Below are positions 33,801 through 43,595 of a stretch of 64,000 nt of DNA, piece after piece. The number at the start of each line of letters is the position of its first letter. The first letter of the stretch is position 1. The position numbers and the translations under genes were made by a program. The stretch is from positions 47,514-111,513 of the forward strand of contig JAUXVI010000053.1 in assembly GCA_030680575.1 (NCBI GenBank). The letters run 5' to 3'. The notes beneath the pieces were generated by a model. The model was not told the origin of the DNA. It made no database searches and saw only the letters and a program-made list of their open reading frames with translations. The DNA comes from Hylemonella sp. GTDB lineage: Bacteria; Pseudomonadota; Gammaproteobacteria; Burkholderiales; Burkholderiaceae_C.

Positions 33801-35015
33801 TCAGGCCGTCAGCGGACGCTGGCGCCAGGCCAGCAACGCCCCCAGCCACAGGGCCAGCGCCGAAAACACCAGGCCACGGCTCAGGCCGCCGGGGCCGTCG
33901 GCAATCCAGCCCACGATGGTGGGGCCGACAATCTGGCCCGCAGCAAACACAATGGTGAAGGCGCTGATGCCGGCCGCCCACTGCTCGGCCGGCAGGTTGT
34001 GCCGCACCAGCGCCGTGGTGGACGCCACCACCGACAGGAACACGCCACCGAACAACAGGCCGGAGACCAGCACCACGCCCCAGGACGAGGTGAGCGCCGG
34101 CAGGAGGGTGGCCACGCCGAGCAGGGTATTGAGAATCGCCAGCGCCTGGCCACCACGGTAGCGGTCCAGCAGCCCGGCCCACAGCCGTGCCGAAACCACC
34201 ACTGCCAGCCCGAGCAGCGCATAAAACCCCGTGATGGCACCCGGCGCTACGCCCTGCTCGCGCAGCAGTGCAATCACAAACGTCATGTAGCCGATGTAGC
34301 CGACACCGAACAGCCCGTAACCGGCCAAGGCGTAGCCCAGCGGGCGCCAGTGGAATGCGGTCGCCGGCGCAGCAGGCCCGGCGGCTGGCGCAGCACCGAG
34401 CTGGCGCAAGCGGCTCGCCGGCCACCACAAGGCCGCCGTGGCGGCACAGCAGACCGCCGCCAGTGCCCACCAGGCCCAGACCCAGCCATGCGGCACTCCG
34501 GCCGCAGCGCCCAGCACCAGCGGCACGCCGAGCGCCGACAGCGTGATGCCCCAGCCGGTGCCACCGTAATACAGACCCAGCAGCAGGCCGCCGCGTTGCG
34601 GCTGCAAAGCGCCCATGCGCGCCGCCAGCAAGCCGCCAGCAATGAAGATGAAGGCACTCGCCACCCCTGCCAGCAGGCGCTGCAGCAGGAGCGGTGCCGC
34701 GCTGGTGAAGAACCCGCTCAGCCCCATGAACAGGCTGGCCAGCAAGGCGCCGCCCAGCAACAGCGTCACCGCACCGAGGCGCTGCATCAACCGGGGCGTG
34801 GCCAGGGCACCCAGCAGGTAACCCAGGGCATTGGCGGTGTTCATGGCGCCGGCCAGGGTGTAGCTCCAGCCCAGATCGGCGCGCATCACCGGCAACAGCA
34901 GGCCATAGGCAAAACGCGTGATGCCCAGCGAGACGGCGGCAGCGAGCGAAAGCGCCAGCGCCAGTCCCATGAGCGACAGGGGGGAGGCTTGAGAAAGCGG
35001 CGAATGGCGCGACAT
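33801..35015 (-). CDS. YbfB/YjiJ-family MFS transporter
   Basis: A 404-residue, twelve-helix major facilitator. The opening LALSLAAAVSLGITRFAYGLLLPVMRADLGWSY is the YbfB/YjiJ signature, and a loop rich in Ala/Pro (AAPAAGPAAPATAF) separates the two six-helix halves. Substrate unknown. Starts at 35015 or 35027 are both possible and neither has a strong SD. It is encoded after (upstream of) the AsmA-like gene on the same strand and divergent from the ene-reductase. Confidence 0.87.
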   Translation of the reverse strand: MSRHSPLSQASPLSLMGLALALSLAAAVSLGITRFAYGLLLPVMRADLGWSYTLAGAMNTANALGYLLGALATPRLMQRLGAVTLLLGGALLASLFMGLSGFFTSAAPLLLQRLLAGVASAFIFIAGGLLAARMGALQPQRGGLLLGLYYGGTGWGITLSALGVPLVLGAAAGVPHGWVWAWWALAAVCCAATAALWWPASRLRQLGAAPAAGPAAPATAFHWRPLGYALAGYGLFGVGYIGYMTFVIALLREQGVAPGAITGFYALLGLAVVVSARLWAGLLDRYRGGQALAILNTLLGVATLLPALTSSWGVVLVSGLLFGGVFLSVVASTTALVRHNLPAEQWAAGISAFTIVFAAGQIVGPTIVGWIADGPGGLSRGLVFSALALWLGALLAWRQRPLTA

Positions 35016-35152
35016 GATGTCCAGCATTCTGCGGGAAAGCCGCGTCCTCCGTTCTCGGCACCTGTCACAAAGACAGCAGCCTGTCACGGGCAAGGGCTTC
35101 GCCAAATCCGTAGGCTATGCCGTGTTCCATCTTCCCGTGAAAGAAAGTTCCC

Positions 35153-36259
35153 ATGAGCTCCCTGTTTGATCCCGTCCAGGCCGGTGCCCTGTCCTTGTCC
35201 AACCGCATCGTCATGGCACCGCTCACGCGCAACCGCGCCCCGGGCGCCCTGCCCAACGCCTTGATGGCCACCTACTACACCCAGCGCGCCTCGGCCGGCC
35301 TCATCATCACCGAGGCCACCGCCATCAGCCACCAGGGCCAGGGTTATGCCGATGTGCCCGGCATCTGGAGCGACGAGCAGGTCGCCCGCTGGAAGCCCAT
35401 CACCGACGCCGTGCATGCCGCCGGCGGCAAGATCGTGATGCAGCTCTGGCATGTGGGCCGCGTCTCGCACACCGAACTGCAGCCAAACGGCCAAGCGCCG
35501 GTGGCGCCCTCGGCCATCACGGCCAAGACCAAGACCGTGTTGATCAAGAACGGCGCGCCGATCTTCGTCGAGACCTCGGCGCCGCGCGCGCTCGAACTCA
35601 CTGAGCTGCCCGGCATCATCAACGACTACCGCCGTGCGGCACGCAACGCCATCGCTGCCGGCTTCGACGGTGTGGAAGTGCACGGTGCCAACGGCTACCT
35701 GCTCGACCAGTTCCTGCGCTCAGGCTCCAACCAGCGCAGCGATGCCTACGGTGGCTCGATCGAAAACCGCGCCCGCCTGCTGCTCGAAGTGATGCAGGCC
35801 GTTTGCGAGGAGATCGGCGCCCAGCGCACCGGCCTGCGCCTTTCGCCCGTGACACCGGCCAACGACGCCAGCGACCCGAAGCCGCAACCGCTGTTCGAGC
35901 ACGTGGTACGCGAACTGGCCCCACTGGACCTGGCCTATGTGCACATCATCGAAGGCGCCACCGGGGGCCCGCGCGACCACCAGCAAGGCGACACGCCGTT
36001 CAATTACGCTGCACTGCAAGCGGCCTACCGCGCCGCCGGCGGCAAGGCCGCCTGGATGGTGAACAACGGTTATGACCGCCCGCTGGCGGATCAGTCGCTG
36101 GCCCAGGGTGCCGACCTGGTGGCCTATGGCCGGCCCTTCATCGCCAACCCAGACCTGGTGCGCCGGCTGCGCGAAGGCGGTCCGTTCAACGAGGTGAACC
36201 GCGCCACGCTCTACGGCGGTGGCGAAAAGGGTTACACCGACTACCCGGCATTGGCCTGA
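35153..36259 (+). CDS. Old-yellow-enzyme family alkene reductase
   Basis: A 368-residue FMN enzyme with the OYE barrel: DPVQAGALSLSNRIVMAPLTRNRA at the start, LWHVGRVSHTELQPNGQAPVAPSAI, and the catalytic HGANGYLLDQFLRSGSNQRSDAYGGS with the His/Asn pair and the Tyr of the proton relay. It uses NAD(P)H to reduce the C=C bond of alpha,beta-unsaturated carbonyls, nitro-olefins or nitrate esters. Family members of this subtype (NemA-like) often respond to electrophile stress. The start follows AAAGAAAG. The gene converges on the TolC-like gene at 36273 with a 13-base gap. Confidence 0.92.
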   Translation: MSSLFDPVQAGALSLSNRIVMAPLTRNRAPGALPNALMATYYTQRASAGLIITEATAISHQGQGYADVPGIWSDEQVARWKPITDAVHAAGGKIVMQLWHVGRVSHTELQPNGQAPVAPSAITAKTKTVLIKNGAPIFVETSAPRALELTELPGIINDYRRAARNAIAAGFDGVEVHGANGYLLDQFLRSGSNQRSDAYGGSIENRARLLLEVMQAVCEEIGAQRTGLRLSPVTPANDASDPKPQPLFEHVVRELAPLDLAYVHIIEGATGGPRDHQQGDTPFNYAALQAAYRAAGGKAAWMVNNGYDRPLADQSLAQGADLVAYGRPFIANPDLVRRLREGGPFNEVNRATLYGGGEKGYTDYPALA

Positions 36260-36272
36260 TCAGGCACGCGAC

Positions 36273-37550
36273 TCAGTGGCCGCCCTCCTCGGCGGCCCAC
36301 AGCCGGTGCGCATCAACCAGCACACGGGCCACGGCCTCCTGGGCATCCCAGCGCGCGGCTTCAGCGGCCAGCGCGGCATCCAGTGCCGCGCGGCGCGCCT
36401 GCAGGGCCTCGGTCAGCGTCACTTCGCCCAGGCTGTAGGCCTTGCCGGCCAACTGCGCCACACGGGCCATGGCCTGCTGCACCGCCGCCTGGCGCTGCGC
36501 CACGGCCACGGTATTCGCGGCCTGCAACACGGCGCGCTGCGCCGCCGCCTCGACCCGTTGACGCGTCTGGGCCAGCCGTTGCTCGGCGGCATCGGCCAGC
36601 GCCAGCGTGGCACGCTGCTCACCCTCGCGGTAGGCGCCGGGCAGCGGGATCGACACATAAACCCCGACGATGTTCTCCTGGCCGCTGCGTTCGCGCGCCG
36701 CGCGCACCCCCAACAGCGGGTCAGGACGGGTGTCGAGCCGGGCGCGTTCACTGCGCAAGCGCGCCTGGCGCAACTCGGCCTCGGCCAGTTCGATCTCGTG
36801 GTTGTCACCCACGATGCGTTGCAACCAGTCTTGTGACGTGCCGGGCAAGGACGGGGCGTCCGCGATGGTGGCCTGCGGTCCGGTCTCAAGCGCCAGACCG
36901 GGAAAACGCTTTTGCAATTCCTGACGCTGCATCTGCTCGCGTGCCAGCGCCAGTTGCTCGGCCGCCTGCGTCCGGTCCTGCTCGGCCTGCGCCATCATCT
37001 GGTCCATGCGCGGCGCATCACCAGCCTTGACACGGCGTGCCGCCACCTGCAGCTGCTCCTGTGCCAGCGCGGCCTGTTGCGTCAGCACGGCGGCGGTGCT
37101 GCGTTCGCGCTGCCAGCTGTACCAGGCGGCGACCAGGCTGCGCACGGCCTCGTGCCAGACATCGGCATAAGCCGACTGACCGGCCGCCACGCCGGCATCG
37201 CCAAGATCGCGGTCGGTCTGGGCCTTGCCACCCCAGCGGATGCTGCGCTCCAGCGCCAGATCGCTTTCGGCATAGTCCGGCCCGGCGGTTTCCTTGCGGC
37301 GCTGGGCACCCAGCTTGAGGTTCCATTCATGGACACCGGCGGCCAGCTGCTGGCTGCGCGCCTGCGCCACCGCCATGCCGGCACGGGCGGCCTGCACCTG
37401 CGGCAAGGCGGAGATCACCTCGCGCGTCGGGTTCACCTGCGGCAAAGACAACCGTGCCACCAGCGCATCGGCCTCATTGGCCAAAGCGCCAAAGGCCAGA
37501 CTGCAGATCAGGGCGCCGAGTGCCAGACGACTCGCGTTCAAGCGTTTCAT
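36273..37550 (-). CDS. TolC-family outer-membrane channel of RND operon I
   Basis: A 425-residue outer-membrane efflux protein. The signal peptide is SRLALGALICSLAFGALA, followed by the long alpha-barrel helices characteristic of CzcC/CusC-like factors (AARAGMAVAQARSQQLAAGV, LAEAELRQARLRSERARLDTRPDP, and the second half SLGEVTLTEALQARRAAL). The start at 37550 has GGGAGG. It overlaps the DUF3240 gene by four bases (ATGA) and is the last of adaptor, pump, DUF3240, channel. Its task is export of metal ions (or other cations) through the outer membrane with the two proteins encoded upstream. Confidence 0.88.
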   Translation of the reverse strand: MKRLNASRLALGALICSLAFGALANEADALVARLSLPQVNPTREVISALPQVQAARAGMAVAQARSQQLAAGVHEWNLKLGAQRRKETAGPDYAESDLALERSIRWGGKAQTDRDLGDAGVAAGQSAYADVWHEAVRSLVAAWYSWQRERSTAAVLTQQAALAQEQLQVAARRVKAGDAPRMDQMMAQAEQDRTQAAEQLALAREQMQRQELQKRFPGLALETGPQATIADAPSLPGTSQDWLQRIVGDNHEIELAEAELRQARLRSERARLDTRPDPLLGVRAARERSGQENIVGVYVSIPLPGAYREGEQRATLALADAAEQRLAQTRQRVEAAAQRAVLQAANTVAVAQRQAAVQQAMARVAQLAGKAYSLGEVTLTEALQARRAALDAALAAEAARWDAQEAVARVLVDAHRLWAAEEGGH

Positions 37551-37897
37551 GCCAGCCTCCCGAACGCCTGCAAGGGCACCGCCCAATAAAACACCTGGGG
37601 CGACTGCAGCACCTCGCGCAAGCGCGCCACCAGCGGCGCCACATCGCCGCTGCGCATGACCATGTGCACGAACACCCGGCGCGCGCGCCCCTGGACCTGC
37701 TCCATCGCCGTCGTCAGTGGCGCATGGCCCCCAATGCCATGGCCCTGGGTCACGGAAAACCCGGGCACCAGATCCTGCTGCTGTCGCAACAGGTCGAGCA
37801 TTTCTTCTTCAAGCGCCAGGGGCAGCGCCAAGGTCAGCAGGCAATCCATGCCCGCCGCCCAGGGGTTTTCGGCTGATAGGTTGGGATCTTGGGTCAT
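37547..37897 (-). CDS. DUF3240 PII-like protein
   Basis: A 116-residue cytoplasmic protein with the DUF3240 fold, a ferredoxin-like PII-type module: MDCLLTLALPLALEEEMLDLLRQ at the start, then QGHGIGGHAPLTTAMEQVQGRARRVFVHMVM and a C-terminal helix plus strand. No signal peptide. It overlaps the RND pump gene upstream and the TolC gene downstream by four bases each, so it is translated with them in fixed order. PII-like proteins are ligand-binding regulators; a sensing or gating role for the pump is an inference from position. Confidence 0.8.
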   Translation of the reverse strand: MTQDPNLSAENPWAAGMDCLLTLALPLALEEEMLDLLRQQQDLVPGFSVTQGHGIGGHAPLTTAMEQVQGRARRVFVHMVMRSGDVAPLVARLREVLQSPQVFYWAVPLQAFGRLA

Positions 37898-40800
37898 GAT
37901 GTCTTCGCCACGCCAAAGCGACGGAACAGAATGGGCAACAACAGCAGCGTCAGCGCGGTGGCACTGAACAGGCCGCCGATCACCACCACCGCCAGCGGAC
38001 GCTGGATTTCAGAACCCGGCCCGGTGGCCAGCAGCAGCGGTACCAGACCGAGGGCCGTGATGCTGGCCGTCATCAGCACCGGGCGCAGGCGGCGCAGCGC
38101 ACCCTGGTGCACCACCTCTTCCAGCGCCATGCCGCGTGCCAACAACTGGTTGAAGTGCGTCACCAGCACCAGACCGTTCAACACGGCAATGCCCATCAGC
38201 GCAATGAAACCCACCGAGGCCGGCACCGACAGGTACTCTCCCGACACCGCCAACGCCACCACACCGCCCACCAAGGCAAACGGAATGTTGGCAAACACCA
38301 GCAGCGCCTGGCGCAGTGTGCCCAGGGTGGCGAACAGCAACAGCACGATCAGGGCCAGCACCACCGGGATCACCAGGGCCAGACGCGCCGCGGCGCGCTG
38401 CTGGTTCTCGAACTGGCCGCCCCAGGTGACATGCACCCCCGGCGGCAAGGTGATGTTCTTCGCCACCGCGGCCTTGGCTTCGTCGACGAAACCCACCAGG
38501 TCGCGGTCGCGCACATTGGTCCGCACCACCGCCATGCGTGAGGAGTTCTCGCGCTCGATCTTCACCGGGCCATCGACCACTTCCAGCGTGGCCACGTGGC
38601 TCAGCGGAATGGCCTGGCCGTCGGCCAGCGGCAGGCGCAATTGCGCAAAGGTGGCCGGCGTCATCTGCGTCGACGCCGCGCCGCGCAGCAGCAGGGGCAC
38701 CCGGCGGGCATCGACCAGCACCGTGCCGACCGGCTGACCTTCCACCAGCGTGCGCAGGTCGTTCTGGATCTGCTCCACCGACAGGCCCAGCCGGCCGGCA
38801 GCCACGCGGTCGATGACCACGCGGAAATACTGCACACCCTCATTTTTCACGGTGATCACGTCCTCGCTGCCGGCAATGCCCGAGAGCAGCTTGACCATCT
38901 GCTCGGCCAGCTGGTTCAGCACCTGCGGGTCGCTGCCGAAGATCTTGACCGCCACGTCGCCGCGCACGCCGGACAGCATCTCGGCGGTGCGCATCTCGAT
39001 CGGCTGGGTGAAGCTCAGGTTGATGCCGGCAAACTCGGCGCCCACCTTGCGCACCTCATCCAGCACCGCCTCCTTGCTGTCGAAGCGCCATTCGGCCTTG
39101 GGCTTGAGAACCAGAAAGGTGTCGGTCTCGTTCAGGCCCATCGGGTCCAGCCCCAGCTCATCGGCGCCGACCCGGGCCACGATGCTGCTGACCTCCGGCA
39201 CCGCCGCCAACACACGGCGTTGCAGCGCCTGATCCATCGCCACCGAGGTCTCCAGGTTGATGGACGGCAGCTTCTCGACCTGCACGATGGCATCACCCTC
39301 GTCCATCGACGGCATGAAGGACTTGCCCACCAGCGTGTACAACACCACGGCCAGCGCCAGCAGCGCCAGCGAGGCCCCCACCACCAGCCGGGCGTGATCC
39401 AGGGCCCAGTGCAGCACACGTGAATAATTGCGCTCCAGCCAGAGCACCAGCCGTGGCACGGCATGGTGGCCGCCCTTCAGAAAAAACGAGGCCAGCACCG
39501 GAATGACGGTGAGCGACAGCAGCAGGGAAGTCAGCAGCGCGAACACGATGGTGACGGCCACCGGCGCAAACATCTTGCCCTCCAGGCCCTGCAGCGTCAG
39601 CAGCGGCACAAACACCATCATGATGATGACCATGCCCGCGGTCACCGGCAGCGCCACTTCCTGCACGGCGCGGAACACGTCATGCAGCTGCAGCCGGCCG
39701 GAGGCCGAGGGCCGTGCCTGCAGGTTTTCCACCACCACCACCGCCGCATCGACCAGCATGCCGATGGCGATCGCCAGACCACCAAGCGACATCAGGTTGG
39801 CCGAGAGATGGAACTGCTGCATCAGGATGAAGGTGCCCAACGCGGACAGCGGCAGGATCAGCGCCACCACCAGCGCCGCGCGCAGATTGCCCAGGAACAG
39901 CAGCAACAGCACCAGCACCAGCACGATGGCCTCGGCCAAGGCCTTGGCCACCGTGTTCACCGCGCGCTCCACCAGGTTGCCGCGGTCATAAAACGGTTTG
40001 ATCGTGATGCCGGGTGGCAAGGTCTTGCCAATGGCATCCAGCCGGGCCTTGACGTCGCGCACCACCCTCTGCGCATTGGCGCCACGCAGGCCGAGCACCA
40101 GGCCCTGCACCGTCTCCCGTTGGCCGTCCTGGCTCACCGCGCCGTAGCGCGTCAGGCTGCCCATACGCACCTCGGCCACGTCGCCCACGCGCACCGCCTG
40201 GCCGTTGCGCTCGAGCACGGCAATGGCACGCACATCGTCGAGCGTGCGGATGCTGCCGTCGCTGCGCACCAGCAGCGACTCCTCGCCACTGGCCAGACGG
40301 CCGGCGCCGTCATTGCGGTTGTTGGCCGCCAACGCGGCCTGCACCTGTTCCAGCGAAACGCGGCGGGCGGCCAGCGCGGCCACATCGGGCACCACCTCGA
40401 AGGCGCGGGCATGACCGCCCAGCGAGTTGATGTCGGCGACGCCGGGAATGCCGCGCAGTTGCGGCCGGATCACGGTGTCGAGCAGGGTGCGCTTCTCGGT
40501 CAGCGTGGCCTCGCCCTCGATCGTGAACATGAACATCTCGCCCAGCGGCGTGGTGATCGGCGCCAGGCCGCCTGAGAGACCGGCCGGCAGCTGGTCCATC
40601 ACGCCGCTCAGGCGCTCGCCCACCTGCTGGCGCGCCCAGTAGATGTCGGTGCCATCGGCGAAATCGAGCGTGATGTCGGCAATCGCGTACTTGCTTTGCG
40701 AGCGCAGCATGGTCTGGTGCGGCAGGCCCAGCAGCTCCTGCTCGATCGGAATCACCACGCGCGACTCGACCTCGGCCGGCGTCATGCCGGGCGCCTTGAG

Positions 40801-40953
40801 AATGATCTTGACCTGGGTCGTCGACACATCGGGAAAGGCGTCGATCGGCAGGTCGCGAAACGCCAACGTGCCCGCAGCCACCAGGCCCAGCGTCAGCACC
40901 AGCACCAGCAGCCGCTGCGACAGCGCAAAAGCGATCAGGCGCGCCAGCATCAC
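37894..40953 (-). CDS. RND heavy-metal efflux pump (CzcA/CusA family), operon I
   Basis: A 1019-residue proton-driven RND transporter with twelve TM helices and two large periplasmic loops. The TM4 region is LVDAAVVVVENLQ with the Asp and Glu of heavy-metal RNDs; in that motif it resembles CusA (VDAA) more than CzcA (VDGA). FPDVSTTQVKIILKAPG near residue 40 and TGMVIIMMVFVPLLTLQGLEGKMF are further family blocks. It should export a cation, either monovalent copper/silver or a divalent ion; sequence alone does not decide. It overlaps the adaptor (40950-40953) and DUF3240 genes. Confidence 0.93.
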   Translation of the reverse strand: MMLARLIAFALSQRLLVLVLTLGLVAAGTLAFRDLPIDAFPDVSTTQVKIILKAPGMTPAEVESRVVIPIEQELLGLPHQTMLRSQSKYAIADITLDFADGTDIYWARQQVGERLSGVMDQLPAGLSGGLAPITTPLGEMFMFTIEGEATLTEKRTLLDTVIRPQLRGIPGVADINSLGGHARAFEVVPDVAALAARRVSLEQVQAALAANNRNDGAGRLASGEESLLVRSDGSIRTLDDVRAIAVLERNGQAVRVGDVAEVRMGSLTRYGAVSQDGQRETVQGLVLGLRGANAQRVVRDVKARLDAIGKTLPPGITIKPFYDRGNLVERAVNTVAKALAEAIVLVLVLLLLFLGNLRAALVVALILPLSALGTFILMQQFHLSANLMSLGGLAIAIGMLVDAAVVVVENLQARPSASGRLQLHDVFRAVQEVALPVTAGMVIIMMVFVPLLTLQGLEGKMFAPVAVTIVFALLTSLLLSLTVIPVLASFFLKGGHHAVPRLVLWLERNYSRVLHWALDHARLVVGASLALLALAVVLYTLVGKSFMPSMDEGDAIVQVEKLPSINLETSVAMDQALQRRVLAAVPEVSSIVARVGADELGLDPMGLNETDTFLVLKPKAEWRFDSKEAVLDEVRKVGAEFAGINLSFTQPIEMRTAEMLSGVRGDVAVKIFGSDPQVLNQLAEQMVKLLSGIAGSEDVITVKNEGVQYFRVVIDRVAAGRLGLSVEQIQNDLRTLVEGQPVGTVLVDARRVPLLLRGAASTQMTPATFAQLRLPLADGQAIPLSHVATLEVVDGPVKIERENSSRMAVVRTNVRDRDLVGFVDEAKAAVAKNITLPPGVHVTWGGQFENQQRAAARLALVIPVVLALIVLLLFATLGTLRQALLVFANIPFALVGGVVALAVSGEYLSVPASVGFIALMGIAVLNGLVLVTHFNQLLARGMALEEVVHQGALRRLRPVLMTASITALGLVPLLLATGPGSEIQRPLAVVVIGGLFSATALTLLLLPILFRRFGVAKTS

Positions 40954-42095
40954 TGCCCCGCGCCGGCTTCTGCGCCCAGACCGAGCCAGGCGCCCTTGAT
41001 CGCCGCCACGCCCTTGACCGCCACCTCGTCTCCTGCCTTGAGTCCGGAGGTGATCAGCACATCACTGCCACCGCCAGGGCCGGTGGTCACGGCCACGGCG
41101 CGAAAGCCCTGCGGCTGGCGCACGAACACATAGTGGCGGCCGCCCTGCTGCAGCACGGCGGCGGCCGGCACGCTCAAGGCCCCGGCGGCGGCACCGGCGC
41201 TACCCTGCCAGCGCAACTGCACAAACTGGTTGATACGCAGGCAGTCCTCGCGGCCGGTCAGTTCGGCACGCAACTGCACGCCTTGCGTCACGCTGCTGAG
41301 CTGCGGCGAGAGGGCCGTGATACGCGCCGGCGTCTTGCAGCCGTCCACCGCCAATGCATCGCCCACGCGCAAGGCTTCGGCCTGTTCGCGGGACGCCTGC
41401 AATTCGATCGCCAGCCGGCCAGCACGCGCGATGTGCGCCACCAGACTGCCGGCTTCCAGGCGCTGGCCAGGGGTGGCCATCTGCTCCAGCACCGTGCCGG
41501 CCACCGGCGCCACCAGCGTCAACTGCGGCGACAGACCGGCGGTTTTGGACGCCTGGGCCAGCGCGGCCTCGCCCACGCCGGCCAGGCGCAGCGCCTGGCG
41601 GCGCTCGCGTGCCGCCAGCGCCGCCATCTCGTACTGGGCACGCGACTCATTGCGGCGGTGTTCGGAGACGATGCCATCCGCAAACATCTGCTCGTCACGC
41701 TGCGACTTGCCCTGCGCCAGCCGGGCCTGGGTCTCGGCCAGCAGCCACTCGCGTTGCCATGACGCCAGCTCCGGGCTCATGATGCGCGCCACCGGCTGCC
41801 CGGCACGCACGGTCTGCATCGGTGCCACCAGCACGGCCTGCACCACACCAGCCACCGGCATGCTCACCACATCGCTTTGCTGTGCCGGCAGCACCACCGT
41901 GCCCTGCAGCAGCACCGCACCGGCACCCGCCGACGGGGGTTGCACAACCACCGTGCTCACGCCCGAACCCGCCTCCAGCTTGCTGCTCCAGGGAATCAGC
42001 TTCGCGGCATCCTGCGCTGCCGCAGAACCGGCGAGTCCGGCGAGAAGACAGGCGACACACCAAGCGGTACGGGAAGGGCAGACAGAAAAGAGCAT
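40950..42095 (-). CDS. RND periplasmic adaptor protein, operon I
   Basis: A 381-residue membrane-fusion protein: signal peptide AWCVACLLAGLAGSAAAQ, barrel-sandwich strands around VLPAQQSDVVSMPVAGVV and LTLVAPVAGTVLEQMATPGQRLEAG, a helical hairpin between them (about residues 110-190) and a beta-barrel domain. It links the pump to the TolC-like channel. It is the first gene of operon I and begins within 162 bases of the divergent porin gene. The start at 42095 is chosen for a normal signal peptide; no good SD is visible. Histidine- or methionine-rich metal tails are absent. Confidence 0.88.
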   Translation of the reverse strand: MLFSVCPSRTAWCVACLLAGLAGSAAAQDAAKLIPWSSKLEAGSGVSTVVVQPPSAGAGAVLLQGTVVLPAQQSDVVSMPVAGVVQAVLVAPMQTVRAGQPVARIMSPELASWQREWLLAETQARLAQGKSQRDEQMFADGIVSEHRRNESRAQYEMAALAARERRQALRLAGVGEAALAQASKTAGLSPQLTLVAPVAGTVLEQMATPGQRLEAGSLVAHIARAGRLAIELQASREQAEALRVGDALAVDGCKTPARITALSPQLSSVTQGVQLRAELTGREDCLRINQFVQLRWQGSAGAAAGALSVPAAAVLQQGGRHYVFVRQPQGFRAVAVTTGPGGGSDVLITSGLKAGDEVAVKGVAAIKGAWLGLGAEAGAGQ

Positions 42096-42256
42096 AGGCA
42101 ACTTAAAATGATCCGGCTCCGGAGACAGCCGTTTTCTGACTCTACTCCCCCCCGATGAACGCCTGCTGAATGAACCAGCGGTATGACCCGGCGCTGTCAT
42201 ACCCGTGCGCTAAGCTCGACAGACCCATGCCCAACACCTGCCCGCCCAAACGCCGG

Positions 42257-43591
42257 ATGACCCGGACCCACCTGTGCCTGACCCTGGCGTGCGCCGCCGT
42301 GAGCGCTGCCGTGTCGGCCCAGACACCGGAAGAAACCGAGCGCCTGTCGTTTCACGCGCAGACCACCTTTGTCTGGCAGGCCAAACCCGCATTCCATGCG
42401 GGCTACAGCGGGCCCAACAGCCTGAGCCCGCTGGAAGAACGCTCCTATTCGCTCACCGCCACCGCCGACATCGGCCTGCGCTTATGGCAAGGTGCCCAAC
42501 TGCACCTGAACCCGGAGGCCGCCAAGGGCGAACCGCTGTCGCGCCTGACCGGTGCCGGCGGCCTGTCCAATGGCGAGCTGGCGCGCACCTCGGGCCCCGA
42601 TATTCATGCCTACCGCGCCCGCCTGTTTCTGCTGCAGCGCTGGAACGCCGGTGGCGAGACCGAAACCATCGAGGCCGGCTTCAACGACATGGGCGGGCGT
42701 GCAACGGCACGACGCTGGACGTTGGTCGTGGGCAATTACTCGCTGCTCGACTACTTCGACCCCAACCCCTACGCCAAGGACCCGCGCAGCCAGTTCTTCA
42801 ACTGGGCCTTCATGACACACGGTGCCTGGGACTATGCCGCCGACTCGCGTGGCTACAGCAACGCCGTGCTGCTTGAGTACAGCACGCCGACCTGGGCGGT
42901 GCGCATGGCGCGTGCAGCCGTGCCGGTCGAGTCCAATGGCCTGGCGCTGGACGGCGACCTGGGTCGTCGTTATGGCGACCAGTTGGAGATCGAATCCGAC
43001 CTGCCGCTGCAGCTGCCCGCCGGCCCCCTGCGCGCCAGCATGCTGTGGTTTCGCAACCAGGCCGTCATGGGCAGCTACAGCGAGGCCCTGGCACTGGGCG
43101 GCACACCTGATGTGGGCCGGGTGCGGCGCGAACAGAGCAAGACCGGCTGGGGCCTGACCCTGCTGGCGCCGCTGGCTGAGGACGCCGGCCTGTTCCTGCG
43201 CGTCAGCGCCAACGACGGCGGCACGGAAACTTATGCTTTCACCGAGATCGACCGGCAGACCGCCGTGGGCGGCCAGTTCACCGGCGCCGCCTGGGGCCGG
43301 GGCGCCGACCGCTGGGGCGTGGCGCTGGCGGTCAATGACATCTCCGGCCCGCACCGCGATTACCTGAAGGCCGGCGGCCAGGGCTTTTTCCTCGGCGATG
43401 GCGGGCTGAACTACGCACCGGAACGTGTTTTGGAAACCTGGTACCGCTGGGCCCTGCCCGCGTGGAGCACCCGCGCCGGCAAGGTGCAGTCTGCCGTCTC
43501 TTTAGGCTGGCAACACATCAGCAACCCGGGTTACAACCAGGACCGGGGCCCGGTGCAGGTCTACTCGCTGCGCTGGCACAGCGAGTTTTAG
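42257..43591 (+). CDS. OprB-type carbohydrate-selective porin family protein
   Basis: A 444-residue outer-membrane protein with signal peptide RTHLCLTLACAAVSAAVSA. The mature sequence is a beta-barrel with alternating aromatic/hydrophobic strands; the blocks FHAQTTFVWQAKPAFHAGYSG, GLRLWQGAQLHLNPEAAKGEPLSRLTGAGGL and the C-terminal YSLRWHSEF (terminal Phe) resemble the OprB family. OprB porins carry sugars, but relatives transport other solutes, so the cargo is unknown. It lies between the two metal-efflux operons, divergent from operon I and convergent with the sensor kinase (4-base gap). An upstream ATG at 42227 is possible. Confidence 0.78.
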   Translation: MTRTHLCLTLACAAVSAAVSAQTPEETERLSFHAQTTFVWQAKPAFHAGYSGPNSLSPLEERSYSLTATADIGLRLWQGAQLHLNPEAAKGEPLSRLTGAGGLSNGELARTSGPDIHAYRARLFLLQRWNAGGETETIEAGFNDMGGRATARRWTLVVGNYSLLDYFDPNPYAKDPRSQFFNWAFMTHGAWDYAADSRGYSNAVLLEYSTPTWAVRMARAAVPVESNGLALDGDLGRRYGDQLEIESDLPLQLPAGPLRASMLWFRNQAVMGSYSEALALGGTPDVGRVRREQSKTGWGLTLLAPLAEDAGLFLRVSANDGGTETYAFTEIDRQTAVGGQFTGAAWGRGADRWGVALAVNDISGPHRDYLKAGGQGFFLGDGGLNYAPERVLETWYRWALPAWSTRAGKVQSAVSLGWQHISNPGYNQDRGPVQVYSLRWHSEF

Positions 43592-43595
43592 GCCA

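Noticed and set aside
33196..35061. A 621-aa minus-strand open frame
   Set aside because: Another frame of the MFS and AsmA-like genes; Gly/Ala/Arg/Cys-rich, no domain, and the MFS frame has a clear twelve-helix pattern.
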